64,000 nucleotides of DNA from NCBI RefSeq assembly GCF_024753565.1, contig NZ_JANTPT010000001.1, positions 682,001 through 746,000 of the forward strand, in the 5' to 3' direction. The DNA is from Mechercharimyces sp. CAU 1602. Its GTDB lineage: Bacteria; Bacillota; Bacilli; Thermoactinomycetales; JANTPT01. The notes under the pieces are model-generated. The model saw only the letters and a program-made list of their open reading frames with translations. It had not been told where the DNA came from and did no database searches. The position numbers and the translations under genes are program-made. Shown here piece by piece: positions 9,226 to 19,314 of the stretch (position 1 is the first letter of the stretch; each line of letters begins with the position of its first letter).

Positions 9226-10926
9226 ATGATGCAAGTACGTTATCAGCGGTGGCTAGAAGCAACCCACTTACCCCTGCCCTTATATGAGGATCTCCATTCA
9301 CTCTCCCAACAGTCTGAGATTGAAGATCGCTTTTATCGTTACCTGCCGTTTGGGACTGCAGGCATGCGTGGCATTATGGGTGCGGGGACTAACCGTATGA
9401 ATATATTTACTATCCGTCGTGCGGTCACAGCGATGGCCCGTTATATGTTGCAGACAGTGAAGCAGGACAGCAAGCATGTGGTGATCGCTTATGATTCACG
9501 TCACGGATCGCGCCAATTTGCCGAAGAAGCGGCAGCGGTGTTGGCACATCATGATGTACACGCTCATTTGTTTTCTGCTTTACGACCCACACCTCTACTC
9601 TCTTTTGCGGTACGTAAATTAAATGCTGATGGTGGTATTATGATTACCGCCAGCCACAACCCGCCTCAATATAATGGAATGAAACTGTATGGAGCAGATG
9701 GAGGGCAGTTACCCCCACATGCTTCTGAGGGGATGCTACGCGAGATGACTCTGATAGAAGATGAGCTTTCGTTACCGAGTATGTCGTGGCAACAAGCATG
9801 TATGACACCCTATATTCATCTGTTGGGACAGGAGATGGACCAAGCTTATCTCGCTCAGGTGAAGGCGCTCTCATTAAATCCCAGTAAAGTGAAAGCGATG
9901 GGTGACCAACTGGAGGTTGTTTATACTCCCCTACATGGAACAGGTTCAACGTTGATTCCACAAGCACTGGCATCGTTAGGTTTATCTCGTGTACATGAGG
10001 TAGAAGAGCAATCACAGCCAGATGGCTCTTTTCCTACTGTTTCTGTTCCCAATCCAGAAGAGACAGCTGCCTTTGCTCTGGCACTGAATGAAGCTAAGAT
10101 ATACGGGGCAGATATGGTGATTGCAACCGATCCAGATGCGGATCGCATCGGGGTAGCTATTTCATGGGGTGATCAATATCGGCATCTTAGTGGGAATGAG
10201 CTGGGAGTTCTTCTTCTTTACTATGTGTTAAGTCAGCGTGCGGAGCAAGGAAACCTCCCTTTAAATGGGGTTATTTGTAAAACGATCGTTACCTCAGAAA
10301 TGGGGTGTGCACTTGCTCAGCACTATGGGGTAAAAGTGGAAGAGACTTTAACCGGCTTTAAATTTATTGGGGAGAAGATAGGTGATTATGAACGAAGTGG
10401 TTCATCTACTTTCCTGTTTGGTTATGAAGAAAGTTATGGGTATCTTATCGGTGATTTTGTCCGGGATAAGGATGCTGTGCAAACAGCTGCCCTCTGTGCA
10501 GAGATGGCTGCGGTTTATAAGCAAGAGGGAAAAACACTTTGTGATATATTAGCTGAATTGCAACAGCAGTATGGGTATTATCAGGAAGAAGTATGTTCAT
10601 ATGAATTTATTGGTAGAAAAGGAGAGGGACAGATATATGAATTGATGGAAAGTTTACGCCACTCTCCAGTAACGCAGATAGGGAAAATTCCTGTTCAACG
10701 GAAGAAAGATTATCGTAGTGGAATAGATGGATTACCTTCTGCAGAAGTAATCAAGTTTCAGCTGACAGATCAGAGTTGGTTGGCAGTACGACCTTCGGGG
10801 ACAGAACCAAAAATCAAATTTTATGTTGCCGTTGTGGGCAGAAGTGAAGAGGAAGCACAAGCTAAGATGGAGGAACTAAAATCATTTGTAACCTCTTGCG
10901 TGCGTGAGGCAAGCGGTCTTGACTAA
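9226..10926 (+). CDS. pgcA: Phosphoglucomutase (alpha-D-phosphohexomutase family, PgcA-like)
   Basis: Interconverts glucose 6-phosphate and glucose 1-phosphate, feeding UDP-glucose for teichoic acid and glycolipid synthesis. The 566 residues show the four alpha-D-phosphohexomutase signatures: phosphoserine loop TASHNPPQYNGMK with Ser143, Mg-binding DPDADRIG, sugar-binding GYEESYGYLIGDFVRDKD, and phosphate-binding VRPSGTEPKIKF. The length agrees with B. subtilis PgcA (about 565-580). AAAGGAGC precedes the tandem ATG ATG start. It directly follows pgi and is probably co-transcribed. Phosphomannomutase side activity cannot be excluded. Confidence 0.94.
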   Translation: MMQVRYQRWLEATHLPLPLYEDLHSLSQQSEIEDRFYRYLPFGTAGMRGIMGAGTNRMNIFTIRRAVTAMARYMLQTVKQDSKHVVIAYDSRHGSRQFAEEAAAVLAHHDVHAHLFSALRPTPLLSFAVRKLNADGGIMITASHNPPQYNGMKLYGADGGQLPPHASEGMLREMTLIEDELSLPSMSWQQACMTPYIHLLGQEMDQAYLAQVKALSLNPSKVKAMGDQLEVVYTPLHGTGSTLIPQALASLGLSRVHEVEEQSQPDGSFPTVSVPNPEETAAFALALNEAKIYGADMVIATDPDADRIGVAISWGDQYRHLSGNELGVLLLYYVLSQRAEQGNLPLNGVICKTIVTSEMGCALAQHYGVKVEETLTGFKFIGEKIGDYERSGSSTFLFGYEESYGYLIGDFVRDKDAVQTAALCAEMAAVYKQEGKTLCDILAELQQQYGYYQEEVCSYEFIGRKGEGQIYELMESLRHSPVTQIGKIPVQRKKDYRSGIDGLPSAEVIKFQLTDQSWLAVRPSGTEPKIKFYVAVVGRSEEEAQAKMEELKSFVTSCVREASGLD

Positions 10927-11013
10927 TATATCTCTAATAGGTATGAGACGAGAACCATCCTGCATATAGATGAATGGTAGTACGACAGTTCGTTGATGTA
11001 AGGGGGATGGATA

Positions 11014-11880
11014 ATGGCATCTGATCATGAACAGCAGCAAGGGTCACCCGAGGAGAAGAGAGCAGGTGAGCAGGCGCAGAAGAACGATGCTCAGATTAAA
11101 CATGAGGTTATGCAAAAGTATGGGAAGATCCCGCTCACCTTTGTTCCCAATCAGGGGCAATTAAAAGCAGAGTACTCTCTTTATGCGACAGGCAGCGGTT
11201 TTCGGTTTGCCTTTCTAAAAGAGAAAGTGATTCTTACTTTTTACAAGCGGAGTAAACAGGAGCAACCGGAAGAAGCGAAAGCTGATGAACAAGGCATTAA
11301 AACAGCGGAACAATTAGAACGTTCGGCGCTAGGGAGAAGAAAGAAAGAGGCTTCTTTAACGAAAACGGAAGGGATCAACCTCATCCTTCGCTTCGTAGAT
11401 GCGGCTACCGTGGAGCCGCGAGGGCAAAAAGAGGCGGGAGGGAAAGTTAACTATTTTCGTGGGCGTAAGAAAGAGAATTGGGTACGGGGTTTACCCATGT
11501 ATAAAGAAGTAGTATATGAGGGATTGTGGCCAGGAGTGGATGCCACTTTTCATGGGCGAAAAGGTCAGTTAAAGTATGATTTTACTGTTCAGGCTGATGC
11601 AGAGATTGATAAGATTCGTCTTTTTTATGGTGGTGCAGATAAGATTTCATTAAATGATGAAGGAAAACTAGAGATTCACACTCCATATGGAATTATTTAT
11701 GAAGAGAAGCCAGTAAGTTATCAGATGTGTGAGGGAGAGCAAAAAGAAGTGGCAACTCGCTTTTGCCTGTACGATGATCAAACAATTGGTTTTGCACTTG
11801 AAGAGGAAGCGGACTCATCCTTACCGTTAACAATTGATCCCGCTCTTCATTATCTTAGCCTAGTGACAGAAATAGATTGA
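11014..11880 (+). CDS. Free-standing DUF7948-like beta domain protein
   Basis: A 288-residue protein resembling the N-terminal domain of SBBP beta-propeller proteins (DUF7948 type). After a charged, low-complexity head of about 35 residues come FVPNQGQ, then NYFRGRKKENWVRGLPMYKE, VVYEGLWPGVDATFHGRKGQ, LKYDFTV, the RLFYGGADKISLNDEGKLEI stretch, EEKPVSYQ and a closing LPLTIDP. In larger relatives this is followed by SBBP repeats; here the protein ends 13 residues after the domain. No signal peptide or membrane segment is visible, unlike most extracellular relatives. AAGGGGG precedes the ATG. Family assignment is from remembered motifs; function unknown. Confidence 0.7.
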   Translation: MASDHEQQQGSPEEKRAGEQAQKNDAQIKHEVMQKYGKIPLTFVPNQGQLKAEYSLYATGSGFRFAFLKEKVILTFYKRSKQEQPEEAKADEQGIKTAEQLERSALGRRKKEASLTKTEGINLILRFVDAATVEPRGQKEAGGKVNYFRGRKKENWVRGLPMYKEVVYEGLWPGVDATFHGRKGQLKYDFTVQADAEIDKIRLFYGGADKISLNDEGKLEIHTPYGIIYEEKPVSYQMCEGEQKEVATRFCLYDDQTIGFALEEEADSSLPLTIDPALHYLSLVTEID

Positions 11881-11891
11881 TGGATGTGACT

Positions 11892-11920
11892 AAAAGCGCT
11901 CCTGCTACAGGAGCGCTTTT
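11892..11920 (+). terminator. Strong intrinsic terminator after the DUF7948-like gene
   Basis: A perfect 13-base stem, AAAAGCGCTCCTG with CAGGAGCGCTTTT, closes on the loop CTA. The A and T ends suit termination on either strand. Confidence 0.85.
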
Positions 11921-11985
11921 GCTGCTGACTGTAACCGTGATGCGTAGAACAGATAGTGGATATCGGAAGGAGACCTCCAAAAATA

Positions 11986-12013
11986 TTGTGGCTACGTTCA
12001 TCTGTGGTACAAT
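11986..12013 (+). promoter_or_regulatory. Candidate promoter of tgt-yajC
   Basis: TTGTGG at 11986 and an extended -10, TGG then TACAAT at 12008-12013, lie 16 bases apart. A second perfect TATAAT at 12052-12057 has no good -35 hexamer. Either could serve tgt. Confidence 0.35.
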
Positions 12014-12068
12014 CGAGATGCTTGAAGGTTTATCTATAGCGGTTGATGCGCTATAATGGTACCAGTAG

Positions 12069-13217
<1,149 letters not shown>

Positions 13218-13267
13218 GCGAGATTGCTTAAAATATATGAAAGTACAAAATAAGGAGGACCTATCTT

Positions 13268-13540
13268 ATGGATAATTTAGGCGGGTTATTACCCATTGTG
13301 GGGATTATTGCGATTTTCTATTTTCTTTTGATTCGACCTCAGCGTAAGCAACAAAAACAACGCAATGCGATGTTGGCGGCTCTGAAAAAAGGAGATAAAG
13401 TGATTACGATTGGCGGATTGCATGGTACAATCATCGAGCTAACGGATGAGCGCGCTACTCTAAAGGTAGGCGAGAATCAACGTCTCCTCTTTGAGCGTAG
13501 CTCTATTCATGCGATTAGTGACGAAAATGAAGAGAAGTAG
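13268..13540 (+). CDS. yajC: Preprotein translocase accessory subunit YajC
   Basis: Single-span membrane protein associated with SecDF of the Sec secretion machinery. The 90 residues have one N-terminal helix (LLPIVGIIAIFYFLLI) followed by RPQRKQQKQRNAMLAALKKG and a small beta domain (GDKVITIGGLHGTI), the family signature. AAGGAGGA precedes the ATG; it lies 50 bases after tgt and probably shares its transcript. secD and secF are found 9 kb downstream, separated by genes absent from the equivalent Bacillus block. Confidence 0.95.
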   Translation: MDNLGGLLPIVGIIAIFYFLLIRPQRKQQKQRNAMLAALKKGDKVITIGGLHGTIIELTDERATLKVGENQRLLFERSSIHAISDENEEK

Positions 13541-13547
13541 TTTCTAT

Positions 13548-13586
13548 AAAAAAGAGGAACCTGGTTTACTGGGTTCCTCTTTTTTA
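13548..13586 (+). terminator. Intrinsic terminator after yajC
   Basis: AAAAAAGAGGAACC pairs with GGTTCCTCTTTTTT around a loop of about 10 bases. Confidence 0.85.
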
Positions 13587-13602
13587 TATGGATGAAAAGG
13601 GT

Positions 13603-13637
13603 AAAAAAACAGGTAGCCACTTAGGGCTGCCTGTTTT
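13603..13637 (-). terminator. Bidirectional terminator ending the minus-strand kinase operon
   Basis: AAAACAGGTAGCC pairs with GGCTGCCTGTTTT (one wobble) around ACTTAG. The symmetric A and T tracts serve transcripts arriving from either side: read-through from yajC and the histidine kinase operon. Confidence 0.75.
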
Positions 13638-13660
13638 ATGAATTCGACCTACACTTATGT

Positions 13661-15115
13661 TTAGGAAGTTATAATTTCTGTGATTTTGAGATTGAATGAA
13701 GCCCCTGCCTCTTCGGTGTTGTGGGCGGATAATGAGCCCCCATGTTTAAGCGCTAATTTCTGTGCGATGGTTAGCCCTAATCCAGCATGACCATGTTCGA
13801 GAGAGCGTGAAGGATCTCCTTGATAGAAAGGATCGAACAAATGATTGAGATCTTTTTTAGAAAGGCCGGGACCCGAATCTGTCACAGTAAGCTCAAATCC
13901 ATTTCCAAGGGGGGCGATCGTCCAATGAATGAAGCCATTAGATGGGGTATAGCGGAGACAGTTTACCATAATATTATCGATGATCTGTGCTATTCGGAAA
14001 GGATCGAGTCGCAAATTTGGAAGATTGAGTAAGTGAGTCTTCCCCGTTACTTTGAGTTGAATCTGTTTTTGTGTTGAGAGGACACTATATTCCTCTTCTT
14101 TTTTGATAAAAAAATTATACAGGTCTGTCTCTATTGGATATAAGGTAAACTCGGGGTGTTCTAATTTGTATACCTCTTCAATCTCGCGAAGTAAGCGAAC
14201 AGAACGGTAAGTATTATTTTGAATAGTCGTTAAGTATTGTTGCACACGTTTTGGTTTAGTGATTCCTCCAGTTAAGAGACCATCAACATGGCCTTGAATA
14301 ATGGTGAGAGGAGTATTGAGATCATGTGATAATGCAGCTACCATTTCATGGCGTCCTTGTTCTAATCGCCACTGTGTGAGAAGTGAAGTGTGTAATGATT
14401 GACGCATCTTTTCAAAGGATTGCCCTAATGTTTCTAATTCTTTTGCGCCTCCAATTTCCTTGATAGTAAAATCTAGGTTGGATTGTTCAATTTTTTGTGC
14501 ACTCTCCACGAGCCGCTGAATGGAAGGAGAGATTTTCTTCTCTAGTTTGTATCCGTATAGAAGTGTAAAGAGGAAGAGATAGAGAAAAGGAATGAGTAGA
14601 GCTGTGATAACCGTGAATAAGAGTAGGGGGCGCTGATTAGGATTGGAGCTTGCTAAATTTAAGGTATATTGTAAGAGGATTGTTCCTACATAACCAGTGT
14701 TTTTATCAATGATAGGGTAGTACATCGTGACTTGATTTCCCGTCATTTCTTGGGTATTCATTTTTTTATAGAGGGTAGTTGCATTAAAGATAGGAGGAGT
14801 GTCCAGTGTTCCATAGGAGGGTTTTCCATCAGATGAATATAAAACATACTCGATTCCTTCCGTTGGAATTACTTCTTCGAGCGCGCTTCTGTTATTCACA
14901 TCCAAAAGAGATGATCCCGTTACGTCCACGTAGTGATAAATAGTATTTAATTTTTTTTCATAGTGATTAGCAGGCTGGAGTAGGGGGGTGAAAAGGAGAT
15001 AAATGATGCCCCAAGAGATGACAGAACAAAGAAGGCTCCACCCTAAAACCTGACTAAAGCTGTTGATAAATTGATTCCGAAGAGGTTGATTCTCGTTTTT
15101 TATTTTTGTTCCCAT
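13661..15115 (-). CDS. Sensor histidine kinase of a two-component system
   Basis: Membrane sensor kinase of 484 residues. Two transmembrane segments (around residues 23-46 and 170-195) enclose an extracytoplasmic domain of about 120 residues of unrecognised type. A HAMP linker follows, then the dimerisation box MVAALSHDLNTPLTIIQGHV with phospho-acceptor His264, and the ATPase domain with N box NIMVNCLRYTP, DSGPGLSKKDL and GLGLTIAQKLALKHGG. It overlaps the response regulator gene by 16 bases and ends the operon with an ABC exporter, an arrangement common for peptide-antibiotic sensing and resistance modules. The ligand is not known. Confidence 0.93.
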   Translation of the reverse strand: MGTKIKNENQPLRNQFINSFSQVLGWSLLCSVISWGIIYLLFTPLLQPANHYEKKLNTIYHYVDVTGSSLLDVNNRSALEEVIPTEGIEYVLYSSDGKPSYGTLDTPPIFNATTLYKKMNTQEMTGNQVTMYYPIIDKNTGYVGTILLQYTLNLASSNPNQRPLLLFTVITALLIPFLYLFLFTLLYGYKLEKKISPSIQRLVESAQKIEQSNLDFTIKEIGGAKELETLGQSFEKMRQSLHTSLLTQWRLEQGRHEMVAALSHDLNTPLTIIQGHVDGLLTGGITKPKRVQQYLTTIQNNTYRSVRLLREIEEVYKLEHPEFTLYPIETDLYNFFIKKEEEYSVLSTQKQIQLKVTGKTHLLNLPNLRLDPFRIAQIIDNIMVNCLRYTPSNGFIHWTIAPLGNGFELTVTDSGPGLSKKDLNHLFDPFYQGDPSRSLEHGHAGLGLTIAQKLALKHGGSLSAHNTEEAGASFNLKITEIITS

Positions 15116-15795
15116 TTATATCCTACACCCCATACTGTAGTTATGTAAGCTCCCTGCGGATCACGAGCGGCAAGTTTGGCTCTAATTTTTTTTACGTGCT
15201 CAGTGACAGTGGATGAATCCCCGTTGCCATCATATCCCCACACCTTTTCATAAATTTGTTCGCGTGAAAAAACTTGCTTCGGATGGAGTGCTAAAAATTG
15301 AATGATTTGAAATTCCCGGCTTGTTAAGTGAATGAGCTGACCGAAAACATGAAGGTGATAGCCCGTCAAGTCGATGGTAAGTGGTCCATAACGGAGGACG
15401 GTTCGCTGAGATTGTTTGGTGGCAGCACGCTGTTCTCTTCGTAAATGGGCGTTGATACGCGCCTTTAATTCTTTGATACTAAAGGGCTTTGTTATGAAAT
15501 CATCAGCTCCTGTCGCAAGGCCTAAGATGCGATCGGTTTCAGCCTGTTTGGCACTCAAAAAAAGAATGGGGCAGAAGATAGTGTCCCGAATCGTACGGCA
15601 GACCTCGAAACCATCGATTCCGGGCATCATAATGTCCAAAAGAATAAGGTCTGGTTGAAAGGTGAGCTTAGTGATCGCCTCTTCTCCTGTAGAAGCGACT
15701 TCTACTCGATACCCTTCGTCTTCTAGAGCATCACGGATAAAGGTGATCATATCTGGTTCGTCGTCAACAAGTAATATTTTTTCCTTATTATTCAT
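15100..15795 (-). CDS. OmpR/PhoB-family response regulator
   Basis: DNA-binding partner of the adjacent kinase. The receiver domain has the acidic pocket VDDEPD, phospho-acceptor Asp54 in LLDIMMPG and the conserved Lys in TKPFS. The C-terminal winged helix includes LTSREFQIIQFLALHP and VTEHVKKIRAKL and ends VWGVGYKWEQK. At 231 residues it is normal length. AGGAGGA precedes the ATG, nine bases after the permease stop, so it is translated from the ABC operon transcript. Likely targets include its own operon, but no operator was identified. Confidence 0.95.
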   Translation of the reverse strand: MNNKEKILLVDDEPDMITFIRDALEDEGYRVEVASTGEEAITKLTFQPDLILLDIMMPGIDGFEVCRTIRDTIFCPILFLSAKQAETDRILGLATGADDFITKPFSIKELKARINAHLRREQRAATKQSQRTVLRYGPLTIDLTGYHLHVFGQLIHLTSREFQIIQFLALHPKQVFSREQIYEKVWGYDGNGDSSTVTEHVKKIRAKLAARDPQGAYITTVWGVGYKWEQK

Positions 15796-15804
15796 TTAAT
15801 CCTC

Positions 15805-16572
15805 CTAGATGGTATTACTTCGCCTATTCCAAATGAATAATGAGAAGGCAAAACTTAGTATAACACAGCCACCTGTAAAGAATAGAAGAGAAGGGATGCT
15901 CGAATTGGAGATTTCATTAAAAATAGTGTCAGATGTTGAAAGTACAATTATCATACGATCAAAGGCATAAAGACCAAAGATGTAGGTAGCAATGATCCCG
16001 GTGTAGGCCAAGATCGGGTTAGGCATAAGGGTACTAATGAATGTGGAAAGACTTAAGACAGTTAAAAAGGTGAGGAAAGCAATACTATAAAATTTTGCAA
16101 TATAAATATAGGATTCGAGTGGATTGAGAAGGGGAGTTTGATAAAAGGAGGTCATCTCCACTTTGGGCATAAATAAGTGCCCGTATATAATGCCCGCACT
16201 CATCATGAGGGAGGTTAAAGTAGCAAGTAGAATGGCGTGAACACTCCATTTAGCAAATACCCACTTCCACTTGTCAATGGGGCGGATTAATATGAGACGC
16301 ATAGCGCCGGAGGTGTACTCTCCATTAACACTATCAACCACCAGCATAGGAATAAAAATAAGGTTGAGGTACAAGGCGAGCTCACGTAGGAAAAAGGGAG
16401 CGGCGTTGAGAGAGTTTAATGACACCGCTGCATCGGGATGATAAAAAGATGTTCCTCCAACTTTTAAGAGAAACCAACCTTCAAATAAGATGAGTACGAA
16501 GAAGAGTGTCAGGCTTACTTTGGTTTTTCTTCTACCCCATATACGTTGCCACTCACTATGTAAAAGGTTCAT
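15805..16572 (-). CDS. ABC-2 type permease (second subunit)
   Basis: Membrane subunit of about 255 residues with roughly six hydrophobic segments. It begins NLLHSEWQRIWGRRKTK, a typical exporter N-terminus (LLxSEWxKLxR), and contains NGEYTSGAMRLILIRPIDKWKW, an amphipathic coupling segment also seen in BcrB/LanE-LanG type permeases. ATG 16572 is preferred to 16578 because AAGGAGGAA would abut the latter. It follows the first permease by about 50 bases. Together they should form a heteromeric export channel for a peptide or antibiotic; substrate unknown. Confidence 0.85.
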   Translation of the reverse strand: MNLLHSEWQRIWGRRKTKVSLTLFFVLILFEGWFLLKVGGTSFYHPDAAVSLNSLNAAPFFLRELALYLNLIFIPMLVVDSVNGEYTSGAMRLILIRPIDKWKWVFAKWSVHAILLATLTSLMMSAGIIYGHLFMPKVEMTSFYQTPLLNPLESYIYIAKFYSIAFLTFLTVLSLSTFISTLMPNPILAYTGIIATYIFGLYAFDRMIIVLSTSDTIFNEISNSSIPSLLFFTGGCVILSFAFSLFIWNRRSNTI

Positions 16573-16623
16573 ATTCATTTCCTCCTTAAGGTGTTTTGTT
16601 TGTTTGTCTTTTTTAGAAAGAGT

Positions 16624-17451
16624 TTAGATCCAGCGGTCTTTCTTACTAAAGATAAAATAGGCGATACAAGTAAAAATAGTTATATATAGTGTGAGTGTTC
16701 CTCCTATCCACTCTGTTAGACGAGGTTGATCTGCTAGTAGAAGGACAATACCTTCATATTGAATATTGGGTAAAGAGGAAAAATAGATGTAGGTATATGT
16801 GCTTTTACCAATAAGAGGTACAAAATAACTGGCTAAATACGGATAGAGAAAAGAGAATAAGAGATAGCCAATTCCAAATCCGATCGTGGCAGTCGTTGTG
16901 GGACTGATCGTACCAAAGAAGAGCAGAATGGAACTGAGTGCGCTGAGTGTGATAAACGAGAGCATGTAAGCTTTTAAATTGTAAATAAATCCATGCCAAT
17001 TATTTACTTGCTCCACGTGATAAAAGAGTGGATAGGATGCAGGATTATCAAATAAGATGAAACCGATCAGATAGCTACATAGTCCGTACCAAAAAAGAAG
17101 CAAAAAGATGAGTGTTTGTAAAACTGCTACCTTCACCATAAAGATTTGGCCGCTAGAATAGGATCGAATCAGAATGAGACGGAGTCGACCCGATTGGAAT
17201 TCCTCGGTAAAGAGGAGGGCAACCAAGAGAACGACAATCCCGTTTATCAAGGTCATCAGCATTTCAGATAGACCGAGAAGTGGGAAATTACCCATGACAG
17301 CATACTGGGCTACATTGGAACGGAGATGACTGTTAGCGGCAACATAGTACTCACCTGCTGCATATGCACTTAATGGGATAGTGAGAAAGAGGAGCCAGAT
17401 GGTTTTTCGATACCATAATCGACTCCACTCGCTTCGAAAGAGAGCCATCAT
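16624..17451 (-). CDS. ABC-2 type permease (first subunit)
   Basis: A 275-residue membrane protein with about six transmembrane helices. The start MALFRSEWSRLWYRKTIW and the segment EEFQSGRLRLILIRSYSSGQ parallel those of the following gene, indicating two paralogous permease subunits of one exporter. The ATG overlaps the stop of the ATPase gene (ATGA), a sign of translational coupling. The layout ATPase, permease, permease, regulator, kinase resembles lantibiotic-immunity (LanFEG) and bacitracin-type modules; the resemblance is architectural and not proof of substrate. Confidence 0.85.
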   Translation of the reverse strand: MMALFRSEWSRLWYRKTIWLLFLTIPLSAYAAGEYYVAANSHLRSNVAQYAVMGNFPLLGLSEMLMTLINGIVVLLVALLFTEEFQSGRLRLILIRSYSSGQIFMVKVAVLQTLIFLLLFWYGLCSYLIGFILFDNPASYPLFYHVEQVNNWHGFIYNLKAYMLSFITLSALSSILLFFGTISPTTTATIGFGIGYLLFSFLYPYLASYFVPLIGKSTYTYIYFSSLPNIQYEGIVLLLADQPRLTEWIGGTLTLYITIFTCIAYFIFSKKDRWI

Positions 17452-18173
17452 TGTGTCATCATCTCCACAAATACGTCTTCGAGGCGGTTATGTGTAGAAG
17501 CAATTTCCTCCATGGTGCCTGACCAAATTCGTTTTCCTGCTTTGATCATTATGAGACGATTACACATTTGTTGTAATTCATCGAGGAGATGGCTAGAGAT
17601 GAGAAAAGTGAGTCCCAACTCTTTTTGAAGTGTAAGTATGAGCTGGCGTAATTCTCGCATTCCGATGGGATCGAGCCCATTGGAAGGTTCATCGAGAATA
17701 ATGATTTCGGGCTTCCCCAGCAGAGCTTGTGCAATACCTAGTCTTTGCTTCATCCCGAGAGAATAGGTACTGATGCGGTCATCAGCACGGCTTTGTAGAT
17801 TAACAATTTCAAGTACCGCGTCCGTTTGTGTCAGTTGCTCTTTCTTCGATAGATTAGGGTGCAACAGTGCAAGATTACGTAGCATTTGTCGACCAGTTAG
17901 ATAGGGAAAGAAAATAGGTGATTCTACAATGGCTCCTAGCTTGTAGAGGGCATGTTGTCGTTGTGTTGTTACATCATTGGAAGCAATAACGATGTTGCCT
18001 GTTGTGGGAGTGATTAAGCCAGTGAGCATTCGTATTAAGGTTGTTTTGCCCGCTCCATTTGGCCCAAGAAGTCCACATATATCCCCTTTATCAATGTGAA
18101 AACTCATATCTGAAATTAACGTTGTTCTTCGTATTTTTTTGCTTACTTGGTTTACTTCTAAGATCTTGGTCAT
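17448..18173 (-). CDS. ABC transporter ATP-binding protein (BcrA/LanF-like)
   Basis: ATPase of the exporter, 241 residues. Walker A GLLGPNGAGKTTLIRML, Q-loop IVESPIFFPYLTG, signature YSLGMKQRLGIAQALLGKPE, Walker B IIILDEPSNGLDP and the H-loop LISSHLLDEL are all intact. The gene product should energise the two downstream permeases. The ATG at 18173 follows AAGGAGGAG; the longer reading from a TTG at 18197 would place that ribosome binding site inside the gene. The promoter must lie in the short gap before 18240, because a terminator stands just upstream. Confidence 0.95.
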   Translation of the reverse strand: MTKILEVNQVSKKIRRTTLISDMSFHIDKGDICGLLGPNGAGKTTLIRMLTGLITPTTGNIVIASNDVTTQRQHALYKLGAIVESPIFFPYLTGRQMLRNLALLHPNLSKKEQLTQTDAVLEIVNLQSRADDRISTYSLGMKQRLGIAQALLGKPEIIILDEPSNGLDPIGMRELRQLILTLQKELGLTFLISSHLLDELQQMCNRLIMIKAGKRIWSGTMEEIASTHNRLEDVFVEMMTQ

Positions 18174-18235
18174 GGTGTATCTCCTCCTTGATGACAAGAA
18201 TATAACCTAAATCTAAAGAAACGATAAAGACTAAC

Positions 18236-18270
18236 AAAAATCCCCCATCTTTTTATAAAAGATGGGGGAT
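18236..18270 (-). terminator. Intrinsic terminator of the PAP2 phosphatase gene
   Basis: A perfect 14-base stem, ATCCCCCATCTTTT with AAAAGATGGGGGAT, on a three-base loop. On the minus strand it is followed by five T. It separates the PAP2 gene from the ABC operon. Confidence 0.85.
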
Positions 18271-18349
18271 CAGGCAGTGGAGAAATTTTTTCATATGAGC
18301 TAAGGTGGTTGGTGATGGCCTCGCTCAATGGTTCTTTTCTTTTTTTATA

Positions 18350-19204
18350 TTAAGAAGCTTGCCGGGTGGAAGAAGTTGTGGATTCGTTTTTGGTAAGCAA
18401 TTTTAGTTTGCGCTCACCCAGTGCATATTTGCTTAGCCATGTGCTCGCTGCGACGCTTATACTAGCCAACATTATCCCTGCTACGAGGTCGCTATACCAA
18501 TGAATTCCCAAATAGATGATGGAGAATAAAATCACGATGCCAGAAAAGAAGGTGAACAGTTTAAATCCTCGGTTTCGGGAACGGAGAGCAATCAGGGCCA
18601 TTGTTACCGATAAGGAAGTGTGTAAGCTTGGGAACGAATTATCTAATCCAGAGAAGGCGCGATATTCCGCTTCAAAGTTAGGGTATACCTCGGGAATGAG
18701 AAAGCTGACTTGCTGATGAAGTACCCATGTCTCTTGTACAGGTATAAACAGATAAAACGGAATTGCAATCAGGTAGTTAAGTGAGATTGCGTAAAGTAAG
18801 ATATATAGTAAATGTTTCTCTTTTTCTTCGTAGTATACAAATAGTGAAACAAAGAGAAGAACGGAAAAGACGATGACATAAAAATAACTCGTAAACAAGG
18901 TAAGATTTATGTGATTTAATGTTTGTTGCAGAAAGGGGGTGATCGTTCCCTCGAAGTGCAAGATGAGAGGAGTATAGTCAAATCCTTTCTCCATCTGGTT
19001 CTCTATCATCAATTCCAGTTTGTTTATAAGTAGAATGAGAAGAACACCTACTACGTGAAATAATAAGATGCGATCAAGAAAAATGGTATGAATGAAGCGA
19101 CTGACAACACCGATCGGCCCTTTGCGCAGAAAGATCCAGAGCAAAAGGTAGAAAGTGAGGAATGATGTTGTCCAGATCGCAATAGGTGACTGAAAAAAAA
19201 TCAT
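18350..19204 (-). CDS. PAP2-family membrane phosphatase/phosphotransferase
   Basis: A 284-residue multispanning protein with about six helices and the C-terminal PAP2 catalytic pattern: NSFPSLHTSLSV (His in the PSxH motif) and YLGIHWYSDLVAG (second His with the Asp of the charge relay). The NSFPSLHTS form is found in the inositol-phosphotransferase-like PAP2 branch, so it may act on a lipid-linked phosphate such as phosphatidate or undecaprenyl pyrophosphate, at the outer membrane face. Start at 19204 follows AAGGAGTG; an in-frame TTG at 19234 is upstream of that site. It neighbours the antibiotic-type exporter but has its own terminator. Confidence 0.85.
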   Translation of the reverse strand: MIFFQSPIAIWTTSFLTFYLLLWIFLRKGPIGVVSRFIHTIFLDRILLFHVVGVLLILLINKLELMIENQMEKGFDYTPLILHFEGTITPFLQQTLNHINLTLFTSYFYVIVFSVLLFVSLFVYYEEKEKHLLYILLYAISLNYLIAIPFYLFIPVQETWVLHQQVSFLIPEVYPNFEAEYRAFSGLDNSFPSLHTSLSVTMALIALRSRNRGFKLFTFFSGIVILFSIIYLGIHWYSDLVAGIMLASISVAASTWLSKYALGERKLKLLTKNESTTSSTRQAS

Positions 19205-19314
19205 GAACCGACACTCCTTGAGGGATATAAACAAAGAAATCCGCTTCGAACCATCACGACGAAGCGGTTGTCTGCCATTTATTATATCATAATCAATTCC
19301 ACATTAAGTACTGA

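Noticed and set aside
14500-18200. Mobile element carrying the exporter/two-component operon
   Set aside because: No transposase, integrase, terminal inverted repeats or target duplications were found at the edges.
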